A stretch of 64,000 nucleotides of DNA from assembly GCF_007829335.1 (NCBI RefSeq), contig NZ_VIWO01000001.1, positions 1-64,000 on the forward strand. Direction: 5' to 3'. Positions 1-8,582 of the stretch are shown piece after piece. The position numbers and the translations under genes were made by a program. This DNA comes from Chitinophaga polysaccharea. GTDB taxonomy: Bacteria > Bacteroidota > Bacteroidia > Chitinophagales > Chitinophagaceae. Position 1 is the stretch's first letter; every line of letters begins with the position of its first letter. Under the pieces are notes generated by a model. It was given only the letters and a program-made list of their open reading frames with translations. It was not told the DNA's origin and made no database searches.

Positions 1-11
1 TCCATTGTAAA
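1..11 (-). rRNA. 5' end of a 16S rRNA gene (partial, runs off the left edge)
   Basis: Read on the minus strand, the first bases give TTTACAATGGA. In Bacteroidota this is the usual 5' start of 16S rRNA, just before the GAGTTTGATC priming site. Only about 11 nt lie in the window, so the call rests on this short match plus the noncoding leader and the two leftward promoter-like sites behind it. The rest of the rRNA operon would lie to the left of the window. Confidence 0.65.
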
Positions 12-274
12 GAAGTTTTGATACTGACTAATTTCTCTCGAAATCAATCGGATCGTTTTAAATTATGTTTAGCTTTAACATTACCTGTGTTTGAATCTAA
101 GCATCACTACTTAGATTCGTGCTGTTGTTTCCATTCTTTCAAAGAACTTGTCAATCTCTAAAGATTGTTTGCCGATGTGTGAGATCCGATCCCAGTGGCC
201 CTTTGGCCGAACATCTTTCATTTCAATTTTCTCAACTTCGCTTTCCGTTTGTTGCCCCGTTATCGTTGGGGTTG

Positions 275-305
275 CAAAGGTAGCAAACTTTTCATTTTCA
301 CCAAA
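275..305 (-). promoter_or_regulatory. rRNA promoter, proximal (TTTG-N19-TACCTTTG)
   Basis: On the minus strand TTTG (302-305) is followed after exactly 19 nt by TACCTTTG (275-282). This matches the Bacteroidota sigma-ABfr consensus TTTG/TAnnTTTG. It fires leftward toward the 16S 5' end about 265 nt away. The spacer is A/T rich, as expected for a strong rRNA promoter. Confidence 0.75.
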
Positions 306-438
306 TCTTTTTAAAGATTTTTTAAATTTTATTTTCCGAATTTACCAATAACAACTGCTACTGTATCGCTATAAAAATCAGTGGGAAATGATGTGTGTGA
401 AAGAGCTTTTTGTACGTGCTTTCTATCAAAGCGGAGCG

Positions 439-469
439 CAAAGGTAGGCGCTTTTTTCACACTTCCAAT
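439..469 (-). promoter_or_regulatory. rRNA promoter, distal (weak -33, TACCTTTG -7)
   Basis: A second TACCTTTG on the minus strand (439-446) lies 164 nt upstream of the proximal one. The -33 region about 19 nt upstream reads ATTG, a weak match. Tandem promoters ahead of rRNA operons are common, so I read it as a distal rRNA promoter. Confidence 0.55.
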
Positions 470-497
470 TTTTTTATTGGCTTATTTTAAAACAAAA

Positions 498-530
498 CCC
501 TACAACCCTTTGCTGCAAAGGGTTGTAGGG
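498..530 (-). terminator. intrinsic terminator of truA
   Basis: A perfect 14-bp inverted repeat (498-511/517-530) with a 5-nt loop lies 13 nt past the truA stop. On the minus strand it is followed by a T-rich run. It separates truA from the rRNA promoters. Confidence 0.85.
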
Positions 531-543
531 TAAAAAATAATTA

Positions 544-1305
544 TCAGGGAATAAACGTAATGGGGGTCAAAAGCCCTTCCGGGTATTGTACATTCATTAA
601 AAACAGCCCCTGGGGAGGCACTGCAAAGTCGGCTTTTGTACAGTCTTTACTCTCTATCGCTTCCCGGAACTGATCCATGGAAAGCTTTCCCCGCCCTACT
701 CTCAGCATAGTACCTACCAGGCCACGCACCATTCCGCGCAGGAAACGGTTAGCGGTAACGTTATAGACTATACGTTCGCCTTCCACTGTCCAGGAAGACT
801 CCATTATCTTACATATATACGTCTTTACCTGGGTATTGCGCTTGGAGAACGTGGTAAAGTCACTGTAGGTTTTAATCACCGCAGCAGCTTCCTGCAATGC
901 AGCAATATCCATTTTATAAGGAAAGAAGTAGCCCCTGTCTTTCATAAACGGGTCTTTATGCGTATATAAAGTATACTCATACGACCGCGCCAGGGCAGCA
1001 AAGCGGGAATTAGCATCCGGAGGTACCTGGTATATTCTTTTCAACACGATATCATCCGGCAGGATGGCATTAACCTTATATAAAAACTGTGGGTGCAACG
1101 GCACTTCCGTATCAAAATGCAGGAAGTTTTGCCGCGCATTTACGCCGGCATCCGTTCTGCTGGAACCCGTGCTCGCGATGGCATCTCTCAGCAACAGGCT
1201 CAAAGCCCTGTCTATTTCCGCTTGCACGGTATGTGAATTTTCCTGCACCTGGAAGCCGCTGTACTGCGCCCCATTGTAACCCACTTCTATAAAGTACCTG
1301 TTCAT
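544..1305 (-). CDS. truA: tRNA pseudouridine(38-40) synthase TruA
   Basis: The 253-aa protein matches the usual TruA length. It isomerises uridines 38-40 in the tRNA anticodon arm. The N-terminus has the family start YFIEVGYNGAQYSGFQ, and the catalytic aspartate sits in SSRTDAGV near residue 52. The C-terminal half has the RFLRGMVRGLVGTMLRVGRG motif that lines the active site. The gene stands alone, reads leftward and ends at a strong hairpin, with the rRNA operon beyond it. The ATG at 1305 starts directly on the conserved N-terminus. Confidence 0.96.
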   Translation of the reverse strand: MNRYFIEVGYNGAQYSGFQVQENSHTVQAEIDRALSLLLRDAIASTGSSRTDAGVNARQNFLHFDTEVPLHPQFLYKVNAILPDDIVLKRIYQVPPDANSRFAALARSYEYTLYTHKDPFMKDRGYFFPYKMDIAALQEAAAVIKTYSDFTTFSKRNTQVKTYICKIMESSWTVEGERIVYNVTANRFLRGMVRGLVGTMLRVGRGKLSMDQFREAIESKDCTKADFAVPPQGLFLMNVQYPEGLLTPITFIP

Positions 1306-1347
1306 ATCGGGGGCGAAAATAAAGAATTACGAATTACCAATAATGAA

Positions 1348-1399
1348 TTACGGAGTTGTGAGCAGACGATCCGTTATCTGTCTACCTACAACTCCGTAA
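1348..1399. repeat. inverted repeat between truA and the next gene
   Basis: Perfect 12-bp arms (1348-1359 and 1388-1399) are separated by 28 nt. It lies just past the stop of the secreted protein at 1423, so it may act in transcript ending or RNA stability, but no T-run follows. The word GAATTAC occurs three times within 1324-1351. Confidence 0.5.
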
Positions 1400-1422
1400 C
1401 AATATAATGTGGCTACTACCGG

Positions 1423-2994
1423 CTATTTATGCAGCATGGCCCGGAATCTTCCCCTGTAGTAATCATCTATCAGGATATTCTCCAGTGAACCATATTTTTC
1501 GGTATCATATGTTTTGGGATAAGCCGCATCCAGTAACCGATAGCGGGTATCGTCGGCCGTGAGCAGGGAAGCCAGGGTTTTCACCTGTGCTGTTTCCAGG
1601 CAATAGTTCCGTGTTTGTTTCATAAACACGTCGATCATGCTATTGTCTGTTTTGGCGGCAGCAAACTTGCGCAGTACTTTACGGAAGGTAGCTTCATCCA
1701 TGATATTTGTACAATCTGAATTCAGCAAGCGGGTGTCAGAAGATTTCTTTTTAGCCACAGGCTCTTCGGCAGCCACTGCAGCACCTACCGGAGCTCCGGC
1801 AGCATCCACTTCCGCCTCATCGCTATGTTTCTTTTTCTTCTTGCTCTTTACCGGCGCTTCGTCGGCACGGGGAGCCATTACGCCATAACCGCTGGAATCA
1901 TCCGTAATAACGTTGGCAGGATGTTCCGTATCATCAAAGATTTTACTCCGTTTCTTCTTCTTGCGGGCAGGCTGATCTTCCGTAGGTACAGGTGTTGCTT
2001 CCACCGGAACTTCTACCACCACTGGCGCAGCTGCGGCGGCGTCTTTAGCAGCAACAGGAGCTGCTTGTGATTTATCATCCTGGAACTCGATAAAATCAGG
2101 ATCTCCCTCTCTCTGTTTATGCTTCTTCTGTTTCTTTACAGGAGCTTCTTCTGTAGCGGTTTTGGCGGCATCCGCAGCAGCGGCTTCGCTGGCAGCGGTT
2201 CTATTCTCTTCTGCCATCACTTCGGTGAGGAGCGACTGTTCTTCTTCTGTTAACGGCTCCCGGGCGCCTTTATGTTTCCGGCCCTTGCTTTTCTTCACTT
2301 CCGGCCCGTCCAAAACAGATGCTGTTGCAGGCTGCGCAGGCACTGGCGTGGCGGCTACTTCCGGTTCCGGCTCATTTCTATCATCTCCGCTTACCACCAC
2401 TTTATCTAAAGCAGACGAAAAGCTATTCCCTTTATTGGTAGTTGGTTTCACAGGGTTAGCGGGCTTATTCGGGCCAGTTACCACTGCTTTATCTGCAAAA
2501 GTGGTTTCCAGGTCTTTCTGGAGGTTAGCCATCATTTCTTTTTTGGCGGTATCCGGAACAGGCGCTGTTGTATCTGCTTCTACTGGCGTGGCCGGAGCTG
2601 GCGTTTCAGTGGCGGCAACGGTTTGCACCGCAGTGCCATCCTCTGGTTTTATTTCGCGGAATGACTGCAGATCATATAATGAATAAGCGGCATCCCCTGA
2701 TTTCTTTAGCAGGAAGCCCTGATCATTTTTAGCGATCCTCAGGTCAAACTTCACTTCAGGCGACTCATTTTTCGGGAACCCCACGGTAATAGGGGTCGTT
2801 CCGCTGCTAAGCTGTGGCAGGATAATATAGCCTCGTTCCGTGGAACTCAACACCTGGCCATTATGCTTTACATAAAATGGCTGCCCCTTCTCGCTCTGAA
2901 TATATACGTAGTGATGCTGTACCTGCGCCCATGCCTGGCTGCAAAGTAACAGACACACCCAAACGAATGTTACTGTCCTGAATCTGAGATGCAT
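1423..2994 (-). CDS. Secreted low-complexity protein with a DUF4476-like C-terminus
   Basis: I chose the ATG at 2994 (about 523 aa) because it begins directly on a signal peptide (MHLRFRTVTFVWVCLLLCSQAWAQ); the longer reading needs a TTG. After the signal comes a folded domain of about 110 residues. A long Ala/Pro/Glu/Thr-rich linker follows, with several Lys/Arg clusters (KKKKR, KKKKKH). The last 100 residues look like a compact helical domain with two Cys (DCTNIMDE, NYCLETAQ) and resemble DUF4476. Function is unknown. The basic clusters in an exported protein suggest binding to an acidic polymer or surface, which is inference only. It follows the biotin carrier gene by 39 nt. Confidence 0.75.
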   Translation of the reverse strand: MHLRFRTVTFVWVCLLLCSQAWAQVQHHYVYIQSEKGQPFYVKHNGQVLSSTERGYIILPQLSSGTTPITVGFPKNESPEVKFDLRIAKNDQGFLLKKSGDAAYSLYDLQSFREIKPEDGTAVQTVAATETPAPATPVEADTTAPVPDTAKKEMMANLQKDLETTFADKAVVTGPNKPANPVKPTTNKGNSFSSALDKVVVSGDDRNEPEPEVAATPVPAQPATASVLDGPEVKKSKGRKHKGAREPLTEEEQSLLTEVMAEENRTAASEAAAADAAKTATEEAPVKKQKKHKQREGDPDFIEFQDDKSQAAPVAAKDAAAAAPVVVEVPVEATPVPTEDQPARKKKKRSKIFDDTEHPANVITDDSSGYGVMAPRADEAPVKSKKKKKHSDEAEVDAAGAPVGAAVAAEEPVAKKKSSDTRLLNSDCTNIMDEATFRKVLRKFAAAKTDNSMIDVFMKQTRNYCLETAQVKTLASLLTADDTRYRLLDAAYPKTYDTEKYGSLENILIDDYYRGRFRAMLHK

Positions 2995-3033
2995 ACTATA
3001 GATTGGTATAAAAAAACTGTCCCTGTGCAAATA

Positions 3034-3531
3034 TTATTCCAGCACGATCAGCACCTCGCCTTTTTCCACGGCGGTGCGTTCTGCCACCTTTATTTCTTTC
3101 ACGACCGCATCTGCTGTGGCCTTAAATACATTTTCCATTTTCATAGCCTCCAGGATCAATACCGGATCGCCTTTATGGATAGTCTGCCCCGGAGTTACCA
3201 GTACCTTCAGTACCAGTCCTGGCATGGGCGCTTTAATATCGTTCACCTTCCTGGTCATGGCATCTTTGATGCCCATAGAGGCCAGTAACTGATCGATCGG
3301 TTCTTCAATAACGACTTCGAACACCTGCTGGTTTACTTGTAATACCACTGTTTTAGTGTCTTTCTCCACCTTTAATACCTGCGCCTGGTAGCTATGACCA
3401 TCCATAATAACGCTGTAATCGCCGGTGGGTAGTTGCGCGGCCGACCAATCTACTGCCTGGTTGTCGATGGTAACCTTGGTATCATTATTCACGGCAAATG
3501 TAGATTTGCCATTCACTATTGCTTTGATCAT
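3034..3531 (-). CDS. Biotin carboxyl carrier protein (acyl-CoA carboxylase biotin/lipoyl domain)
   Basis: The 165-aa protein ends in a biotinyl/lipoyl domain with the biotin-accepting motif EAMKMEN; the second Lys-flanked Met-Lys-Met is the site. A Pro-rich hinge (KAPMPGLVLKVLV) precedes it. The N-terminal half resembles the BT-like domain of propionyl/methylmalonyl-CoA carboxylase alpha subunits. It carries carboxy-biotin between a biotin carboxylase and a carboxyltransferase. Neither of those partners is adjacent here, so they must be encoded elsewhere. A TATTTTTG box (3561-3568) lies 30 nt upstream. Confidence 0.88.
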   Translation of the reverse strand: MIKAIVNGKSTFAVNNDTKVTIDNQAVDWSAAQLPTGDYSVIMDGHSYQAQVLKVEKDTKTVVLQVNQQVFEVVIEEPIDQLLASMGIKDAMTRKVNDIKAPMPGLVLKVLVTPGQTIHKGDPVLILEAMKMENVFKATADAVVKEIKVAERTAVEKGEVLIVLE

Positions 3532-3560
3532 AATGCTGTTTTATTGGCCAGTAACCATAA

Positions 3561-3568
3561 CAAAAATA
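3561..3568 (-). promoter_or_regulatory. -7 box upstream of the biotin carrier gene
   Basis: Read leftward it is TATTTTTG, a match to TAnnTTTG, 30 nt before the ATG. No clear TTTG at the -33 position. Confidence 0.4.
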
Positions 3569-3639
3569 GCATTTTTAACCACTTACCTCATATTTAGCCC
3601 ATTTGTTTAAATTTGGCTCTTTAAAATCGGTCAAGCCGA

Positions 3640-3647
3640 TACATTTG
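3640..3647 (+). promoter_or_regulatory. -7 box upstream of the M1 aminopeptidase gene
   Basis: TACATTTG matches TAnnTTTG and lies 19 nt before the ATG at 3666. The nearest TTTG (3612-3615) is 24 nt upstream, longer than the usual spacing. If real, it rules out a start at 3603. Confidence 0.4.
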
Positions 3648-3665
3648 TTTAAAACCATCTTTTAC

Positions 3666-6215
3666 ATGAATCAACATCTGAAGCAATCCCTTATAGGAAT
3701 GCTGATTGGAGGAATGGCCGGACTGGGATTTTCAAATTCCCTGATGGCTCAGTCTGAGAAAGCTGCCCAGGACGACCCCGTACTAAAAATCTACCGCGCT
3801 GCTGCCACTAAAGTGAACGATCTGGTACATACCAAGCTGGATGTACGTTTTGACTATGCCAAAAGATACCTGTATGGTAAGGCCTGGATTACCCTGAAAC
3901 CCCACTTCTATGCCGCCGATTCCCTTACGCTCGATGCCAAAGGCATGGATATCAAGGAAGTGGCCCTGGTAAAAGCTGGTAAAAATAATCCCCTGAAATA
4001 CAGCTACGATGGCATGCAGCTGCACATCGCACTGGACAAGCAATATAAGCCAACTGAATCTTACATTATACATATTAACTATACCGCCAAGCCCGATGAG
4101 CTCAAAGTGAAGGGCAGCGCGGCTATCAGCGATGCCAAAGGATTATATTTTATTAATCCCGATGGAAAAGATCCCAATAAGCCCATCCAGATCTGGACCC
4201 AGGGCGAAACTGAAAGCTCTTCCGCCTGGTTTCCTACCATCGATAAAACCAACCAGAAATGTACTGAGGAAATTAGCATGACGGTGGAAAATAAATATGT
4301 GACCCTTTCCAATGGTAAGCTGGTAAGCCAGAAACGCAATGCCGATGGCACCCGTACCGATACCTGGAAAATGGATCTCCCCCACTCTCCTTATCTTTTT
4401 ATGATGGCTGTAGGTGATTATGCTATTGTAAAAGACAGCTGGCGCGGGAAAGAGGTGAACTACTACGTAGAGAAGCCTTTTGAGAAATATGCTAAAAATA
4501 TCTTTGGCAATACACCGGAAATGCTCACCTTCTATTCCAAAATACTGGGATATGATTATCCCTGGGTGAAGTATTCACAGATTACCGGCCGTGACTACGT
4601 TTCAGGCGCTATGGAAAATACCACTGCTACCCTGCATGGTGAATTCATGCAGAAAACAGACCGGGAACTGCTCGACAACAACAACTATAATGAATGCGTT
4701 ATTGCGCACGAGCTGTTTCACCACTGGTTTGGCGACCTCGCTACCGCCGAGTCCTGGAGCAACCTGACCGTCAACGAATCTTTTGCCGATTACAGCGAAT
4801 ACCTGTGGCTGGAACATCAATACGGTAAAGATGCGGCAGATGAGCATAGCCTGGAAGCGGCGCAGTCTTATATGTCGATGGTACAATATTCCGGCGACAA
4901 AGACCTGGTACGCTTTCACTACCGCGACCGGGAAGACATGTTTGACCAGATCACCTACCAGAAAGGAGGTCGTATCCTGAACATGTTACGTTATGCGGTA
5001 GGCGATTCCGCTTTCTTTAAATCACTGAACCTGTACCTGAAAACCAACGCCTTCAAAGCAACAGAAGCGCATCAGCTACGCCTGGCCTTTGAAGAAGTAA
5101 CGGGCCGTGATATGAACTGGTTCTTCAATGAGTGGTATTTCGGTAAAGGTTTTCCACAACTCGATATCAGTTATAAATACAATGACGCTGCTAAAACAGT
5201 GACCGTTATCTTACAACAGATTCAAAAAGAGGCTAAAGTATGGCAAATCCCTATGGCCGTTGATATTTATGAGAATGGAAAAGTAACCCGTCATAATATC
5301 TTCATGGAAAACAGGGTAGATTCATTTACTTATGCCTATTCCACTAAGCCTGACCTGGTAAATGTAGATGCAGATAAAGTGATATTGTCTAAAGTAGACG
5401 ATCACCGCTCCTTCAGCACTTACCTCTATCAATACGCCCATGCGCCTAACTACCTGGATCGCCGCCAGGCTATCGATGAAGCAGGAGATGCGCAGGCTTC
5501 CAACCCGGATGCTGTGAAGCTGTTACAAGCTGCCTTAAAAGATAAGTACCATGGCTTGAGAAGCTACACCATCGGTAAGCTGAACCTGAGCAACAGCGCT
5601 GTGAAAGCAGCCACATTGTCTATTGTGGTAGAACTGGCCAAGAACGACCCCAGCGCCCTGGTACGGGCCGCTGCATTGCAACAACTGGCAGAGTTAAAGA
5701 GCACCGAGTATGCGCCACTGTTTGAAGCAGCCACCAAAGACAAATCCTATGGCGTAGAAGCTGCCGGCCTGGAAGGCTTATCCGCACTGGACCTGGATAA
5801 AGCATATACCATTGCCAAGCAACTGGAAAGCGATACAAAAGGTAAACTGGTAGGCGCTATTGCCAGTGTGTACGCAAGAAAAGGGAATGCAGCAGATATC
5901 GGTTTTGTAGCTATCAAATTTGATGAAACCAGCGGTCAGGATAAGCTGAATGCGGCCTTCGATTACCTGGGTTTCTTATCCAAGATCAGCAATACCGATG
6001 CGGTAATTAAAGGAGTAGACCAGGTGAAAGCCATGACGGCCCAGTTCAACAATCCGCAGGTAAACACCTACATCAGCAACTGGATGCAGGAAATCAGCAA
6101 AAACAAAGCCCAGGAGGCAACCGCGGTTAGTGGCGCCAACAAGGATGAGTTGACTAAGCAGGCAGACTATTTGCGTAAAACGGCAGAAACGATCAGAACT
6201 GCTATTAAAGAGTAA
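3666..6215 (+). CDS. Exported M1-family zinc aminopeptidase
   Basis: The ATG at 3666 begins a signal peptide (MNQHLKQSLIGMLIGGMAG, ending near MAQSEK), giving 849 aa. It removes N-terminal residues from peptides in the periplasm or at the surface. The substrate motif GAMEN is at about residues 314-318, the zinc motif HELFHHW at about 348-354, and the third zinc ligand in NESFADYSEY about 20 residues later. The catalytic core is followed by Ala-rich helical repeats (about residues 600-830) resembling the HEAT/ARM-like C-terminal domain of the family. A strong hairpin follows the stop. It is divergent from the biotin carrier gene. Confidence 0.94.
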   Translation: MNQHLKQSLIGMLIGGMAGLGFSNSLMAQSEKAAQDDPVLKIYRAAATKVNDLVHTKLDVRFDYAKRYLYGKAWITLKPHFYAADSLTLDAKGMDIKEVALVKAGKNNPLKYSYDGMQLHIALDKQYKPTESYIIHINYTAKPDELKVKGSAAISDAKGLYFINPDGKDPNKPIQIWTQGETESSSAWFPTIDKTNQKCTEEISMTVENKYVTLSNGKLVSQKRNADGTRTDTWKMDLPHSPYLFMMAVGDYAIVKDSWRGKEVNYYVEKPFEKYAKNIFGNTPEMLTFYSKILGYDYPWVKYSQITGRDYVSGAMENTTATLHGEFMQKTDRELLDNNNYNECVIAHELFHHWFGDLATAESWSNLTVNESFADYSEYLWLEHQYGKDAADEHSLEAAQSYMSMVQYSGDKDLVRFHYRDREDMFDQITYQKGGRILNMLRYAVGDSAFFKSLNLYLKTNAFKATEAHQLRLAFEEVTGRDMNWFFNEWYFGKGFPQLDISYKYNDAAKTVTVILQQIQKEAKVWQIPMAVDIYENGKVTRHNIFMENRVDSFTYAYSTKPDLVNVDADKVILSKVDDHRSFSTYLYQYAHAPNYLDRRQAIDEAGDAQASNPDAVKLLQAALKDKYHGLRSYTIGKLNLSNSAVKAATLSIVVELAKNDPSALVRAAALQQLAELKSTEYAPLFEAATKDKSYGVEAAGLEGLSALDLDKAYTIAKQLESDTKGKLVGAIASVYARKGNAADIGFVAIKFDETSGQDKLNAAFDYLGFLSKISNTDAVIKGVDQVKAMTAQFNNPQVNTYISNWMQEISKNKAQEATAVSGANKDELTKQADYLRKTAETIRTAIKE

Positions 6216-6227
6216 ATAATATTACTA

Positions 6228-6285
6228 TAAAAAGATCGGGGGAGATGGAAACGGCTGGCCGCTTTCATCTCCCCCGATCTTTTTA
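6228..6285. terminator. bidirectional terminator
   Basis: Perfect 20-bp arms (6228-6247/6266-6285) contain a GC-rich core flanked by A-run and T-run on the two sides, so it can work on both strands. It sits between the convergent aminopeptidase and DUF1835 genes. Confidence 0.88.
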
Positions 6286-6301
6286 TAGCGATGTCAGGAT
6301 A

Positions 6302-7222
6302 CTACCTTTCTACATTTACCAGGGCCTGTGTTTCATGATCCCAGCACCAGGTGCTATCGGAGAGCCGAACGCCGCCCAGCCAGCGGTGTTCCAGCGAACA
6401 ATAATCGAGGTAGTTTTCTTCCTCATTCAATATTTCCTTCCCCAGGCTGGTTATCTTCAGCATCTGGTCATTTTCTTCCAGCACGCCGGCGCGTACCATG
6501 CGGTTTACCAGGATATCGAGCTGAAAATTGGTGAAGCCAAAGATCTCCAGTTCACTCCAGAAAAGCGTGTACAAATCGTACCAGCGATAACTGCCCAGGG
6601 CCAGGCGAAGCAGGAAATAGCTCTCGATCACGCTCAGGCCGGTGATACTGTCCGGAAATCTTTTCAGGTGGGCTATAATAGCTGCCGGCAGATGCCGGAG
6701 ATTACCGGGAGATCTTTTACTGATACGTTCCAGCTCCTGTGGCGAATGCTGGCACCAGGCATCCCAAACGTCGGCTGCCAGTGCCAGGTCATCGGCGTTT
6801 AGCCGCACCCGTTGTTCAAACACCTGGGCCAGGATTTCCGGTGATGGGTGGTGTGGCAGATCCACAATGCTGATAGGCGGCGCATGGGGAAGCTTAACGC
6901 TGATATAGTGGAGAAGGAATATCATATTGACCTGGCAAAACAGGTCGTATTCAAACCAGAGTATAATTTCATCTATAGCGGAGCCGGAGGAATCCAGTTT
7001 CTCCAGCTCCTGCACTACATTCGTATAATAAGTATGTTTATCAATACCGTATTGATATTCGAGGTGTTTGGCCCTGCTTTCAAAAAACTCGGCGAGGTCT
7101 TTTGTATACTTTACTTTGCCTTCGCACATCATTTCCCGGCATACTACCACTTCTCCCGGCACCTTGCTTTGCCGGAACAAGGTAAGGATAGCATCTCCAT
7201 TTAGCACATTCAGGTATGACAT
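6302..7222 (-). CDS. DUF1835 domain-containing protein
   Basis: The 306-aa soluble protein has the DUF1835 N-terminal signature: LNVLNGDAILTLF followed by VPGEVVVCREMMCEGKV. An acidic/aromatic middle contains EIILWFEYDLFCQVN, and a winged-helix-like C-terminal part ends with a conserved region rich in Trp and His. No enzymatic function is established for the family that I can rely on. It lies 18 nt downstream of the TPM gene at 7240 on the same strand, so it may be the last gene of the LemA/TPM transcript. Confidence 0.8.
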   Translation of the reverse strand: MSYLNVLNGDAILTLFRQSKVPGEVVVCREMMCEGKVKYTKDLAEFFESRAKHLEYQYGIDKHTYYTNVVQELEKLDSSGSAIDEIILWFEYDLFCQVNMIFLLHYISVKLPHAPPISIVDLPHHPSPEILAQVFEQRVRLNADDLALAADVWDAWCQHSPQELERISKRSPGNLRHLPAAIIAHLKRFPDSITGLSVIESYFLLRLALGSYRWYDLYTLFWSELEIFGFTNFQLDILVNRMVRAGVLEENDQMLKITSLGKEILNEEENYLDYCSLEHRWLGGVRLSDSTWCWDHETQALVNVER

Positions 7223-7239
7223 AAAATAATTTTCAAGCT

Positions 7240-8010
7240 TTACCAGCTACCACTGGCACCTCCGCCACCTCCGGAACCTCCTCCGAAGCCACCGAAGCCG
7301 CCTCCGCCTCCACCACCGGACCAGCCGCCTCCACCGCCGCCGCCAAACATACCGCTACCGATCACTGGCCAAATCCAGCCACCACGTCTGTTATAAGTGG
7401 TTCCACCACCGCCACCACCGCCACCGCGACTAATAAGTGAAACGATGATGACAATCAACAGGATGAGCAGAAAAACGCCCCCGGGACTAATGCCAGGCTT
7501 ACTTTGCCGTGGATCGGCCTTGTATTCTCCCGCTGCTGCTTTGATGATCCCATCAACTGCCGCATTCAATCCTTCATAATAGCGTCCTTCGCGGAAATTG
7601 GGTTTAATGGCCTGGTTAATGATATCATTGGCGATTGCATCCGGCACAACGCCTTCCATGCCGTAGCCTGTTTCAATCCTGATCTTCCTGTCTTCAATTG
7701 AAACAAGAATAAGTATTCCATTGTTCTTACCTTTTGTACCAATTCCCCAATCGCGTAAAATTTTTAACGACACCTGGCTGATGTCGTACTCACCCACAGA
7801 TTTGAGGGTAACGATAGCGATCTGGGTGGAGGTACTGTCATAATAGGTGACTAACTTTTGTTCGAGCGCATCATCTTCATTTTTCAGTAGTACGCCTGCA
7901 AAGTCGTTGACTAAAGTTGGAGGATTAGGCCGGGGCGGTATATTCTGGGCATTTGCCAGCAAACCTGCCATCATTAATAATCCCGGTAAAAACCAGCGTA
8001 GTATCCTCAT
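7240..8010 (-). CDS. Exported TPM-domain protein with Gly-rich tail
   Basis: The 256-aa protein has a signal peptide ending at ANAQ (about residue 22) and a TPM domain at about residues 33-165 (VNDFAGVL, TYYDSTSTQIAIVTL, GIGTKGKNNGILIL, RKIRIETGYGMEGVVPD). A membrane helix at about 178-196 follows, then a tail made almost only of Gly with Ser, Phe and Trp. Family members include plant TLP18.3, with reported phosphatase activity and a photosystem II repair role. In bacteria they often sit beside LemA, as here. The Gly-rich tail is probably disordered. Confidence 0.9.
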   Translation of the reverse strand: MRILRWFLPGLLMMAGLLANAQNIPPRPNPPTLVNDFAGVLLKNEDDALEQKLVTYYDSTSTQIAIVTLKSVGEYDISQVSLKILRDWGIGTKGKNNGILILVSIEDRKIRIETGYGMEGVVPDAIANDIINQAIKPNFREGRYYEGLNAAVDGIIKAAAGEYKADPRQSKPGISPGGVFLLILLIVIIVSLISRGGGGGGGGTTYNRRGGWIWPVIGSGMFGGGGGGGWSGGGGGGGFGGFGGGSGGGGGASGSW

Positions 8011-8045
8011 TGTATCAAAGCTAAAATCGTTAAAAAGAGTGGTCG

Positions 8046-8504
8046 TCAGATATTAAAGACGATATCATCGGGTAGTTCATTCTCGTCGTTGCCGGCTTCG
8101 TGCGGAAAGTGAGTACGGAGCGAGCTTCCTATCTCCTCAATACAGGCTTCAATGCCATCAATAATGCGGTTATCCTGGAAATGGCTGATGAGGAGTGCTG
8201 CTTCTTTTGCCCAAAAGTCATCGCCTACCTTTTCGTGAATTCCCTGATCGCCGAGGATGGCAAACTGCCGGTCTTTAATGGCCACATATACTAATACACC
8301 ATTGCGGAACCGCGTTTTTCCCATGTCGAGCGACGCAAAGGCTTCTTTGGCCCTATCCATCGGGTTTACGTAGCTGCAGTGGCTTTCCACGAACAACCTG
8401 ATTTCGCCGGAGGTAAGCCGTTCGGCTACCCGTATTGCCTGCACTAACCTGTTCTTCTCCGGCTCGGAAAAAATTTCTTTTCTTTTAAAAGGAAATAAGC
8501 GCAT
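8046..8504 (-). CDS. Cytosolic TPM-domain protein
   Basis: This second TPM protein lacks a signal peptide and membrane helix. The ATG at 8504 (MRLFPFKRKEIF, 152 aa) is preferred over an upstream TTG. Conserved parts are GEIRLFVESHC, MGKTRFRNGVLVYVAIKDRQFAILGDQGIHEKVG and FWAKEAALLISHFQ. It is 35 nt upstream of the exported TPM gene and 78 nt downstream of lemA, so the three likely form one transcript. Splitting the pair into a soluble and an exported member is typical of LemA/TPM loci in Bacteroidota. Confidence 0.88.
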   Translation of the reverse strand: MRLFPFKRKEIFSEPEKNRLVQAIRVAERLTSGEIRLFVESHCSYVNPMDRAKEAFASLDMGKTRFRNGVLVYVAIKDRQFAILGDQGIHEKVGDDFWAKEAALLISHFQDNRIIDGIEACIEEIGSSLRTHFPHEAGNDENELPDDIVFNI

Positions 8505-8582
8505 GCCTGGTATTTTTGGGGGACCGGCCGGCAACAAATCAAAAAGAAATGCAGCCGGCCGGGAGCCTTTATTTAGATAGTA

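Larger units (their letters stand above)
12..480 (-). other. rRNA operon leader region, no gene
   Basis: About 470 nt without a convincing gene lie between the 16S start and the truA terminator. Read leftward it contains two promoter-like sites and several small hairpins, for example a perfect 9-bp stem at 93-101/110-118, a 6-bp stem at 152-157/162-167 and GGCC-CTTT-GGCC at 199-210. This is what a pre-rRNA leader with processing stems looks like. A small open frame at 148-351 is not supported as a gene. Confidence 0.6.

Noticed and set aside
148..351. A 67-codon frame in the rRNA leader
   Set aside because: It overlaps the rRNA promoter and leader stems and has no conserved feature.
2162..2686. 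A 174-codon frame opposite the low-complexity secreted protein
   Set aside because: Arises from the repeated Ala/Pro/Glu codons of the real gene; composition is shadow-like.
7240..7430. Gly-rich codon run read as a DNA repeat or CRISPR-like array
   Set aside because: It encodes the Gly-rich tail of the TPM protein; there are no spaced repeats.
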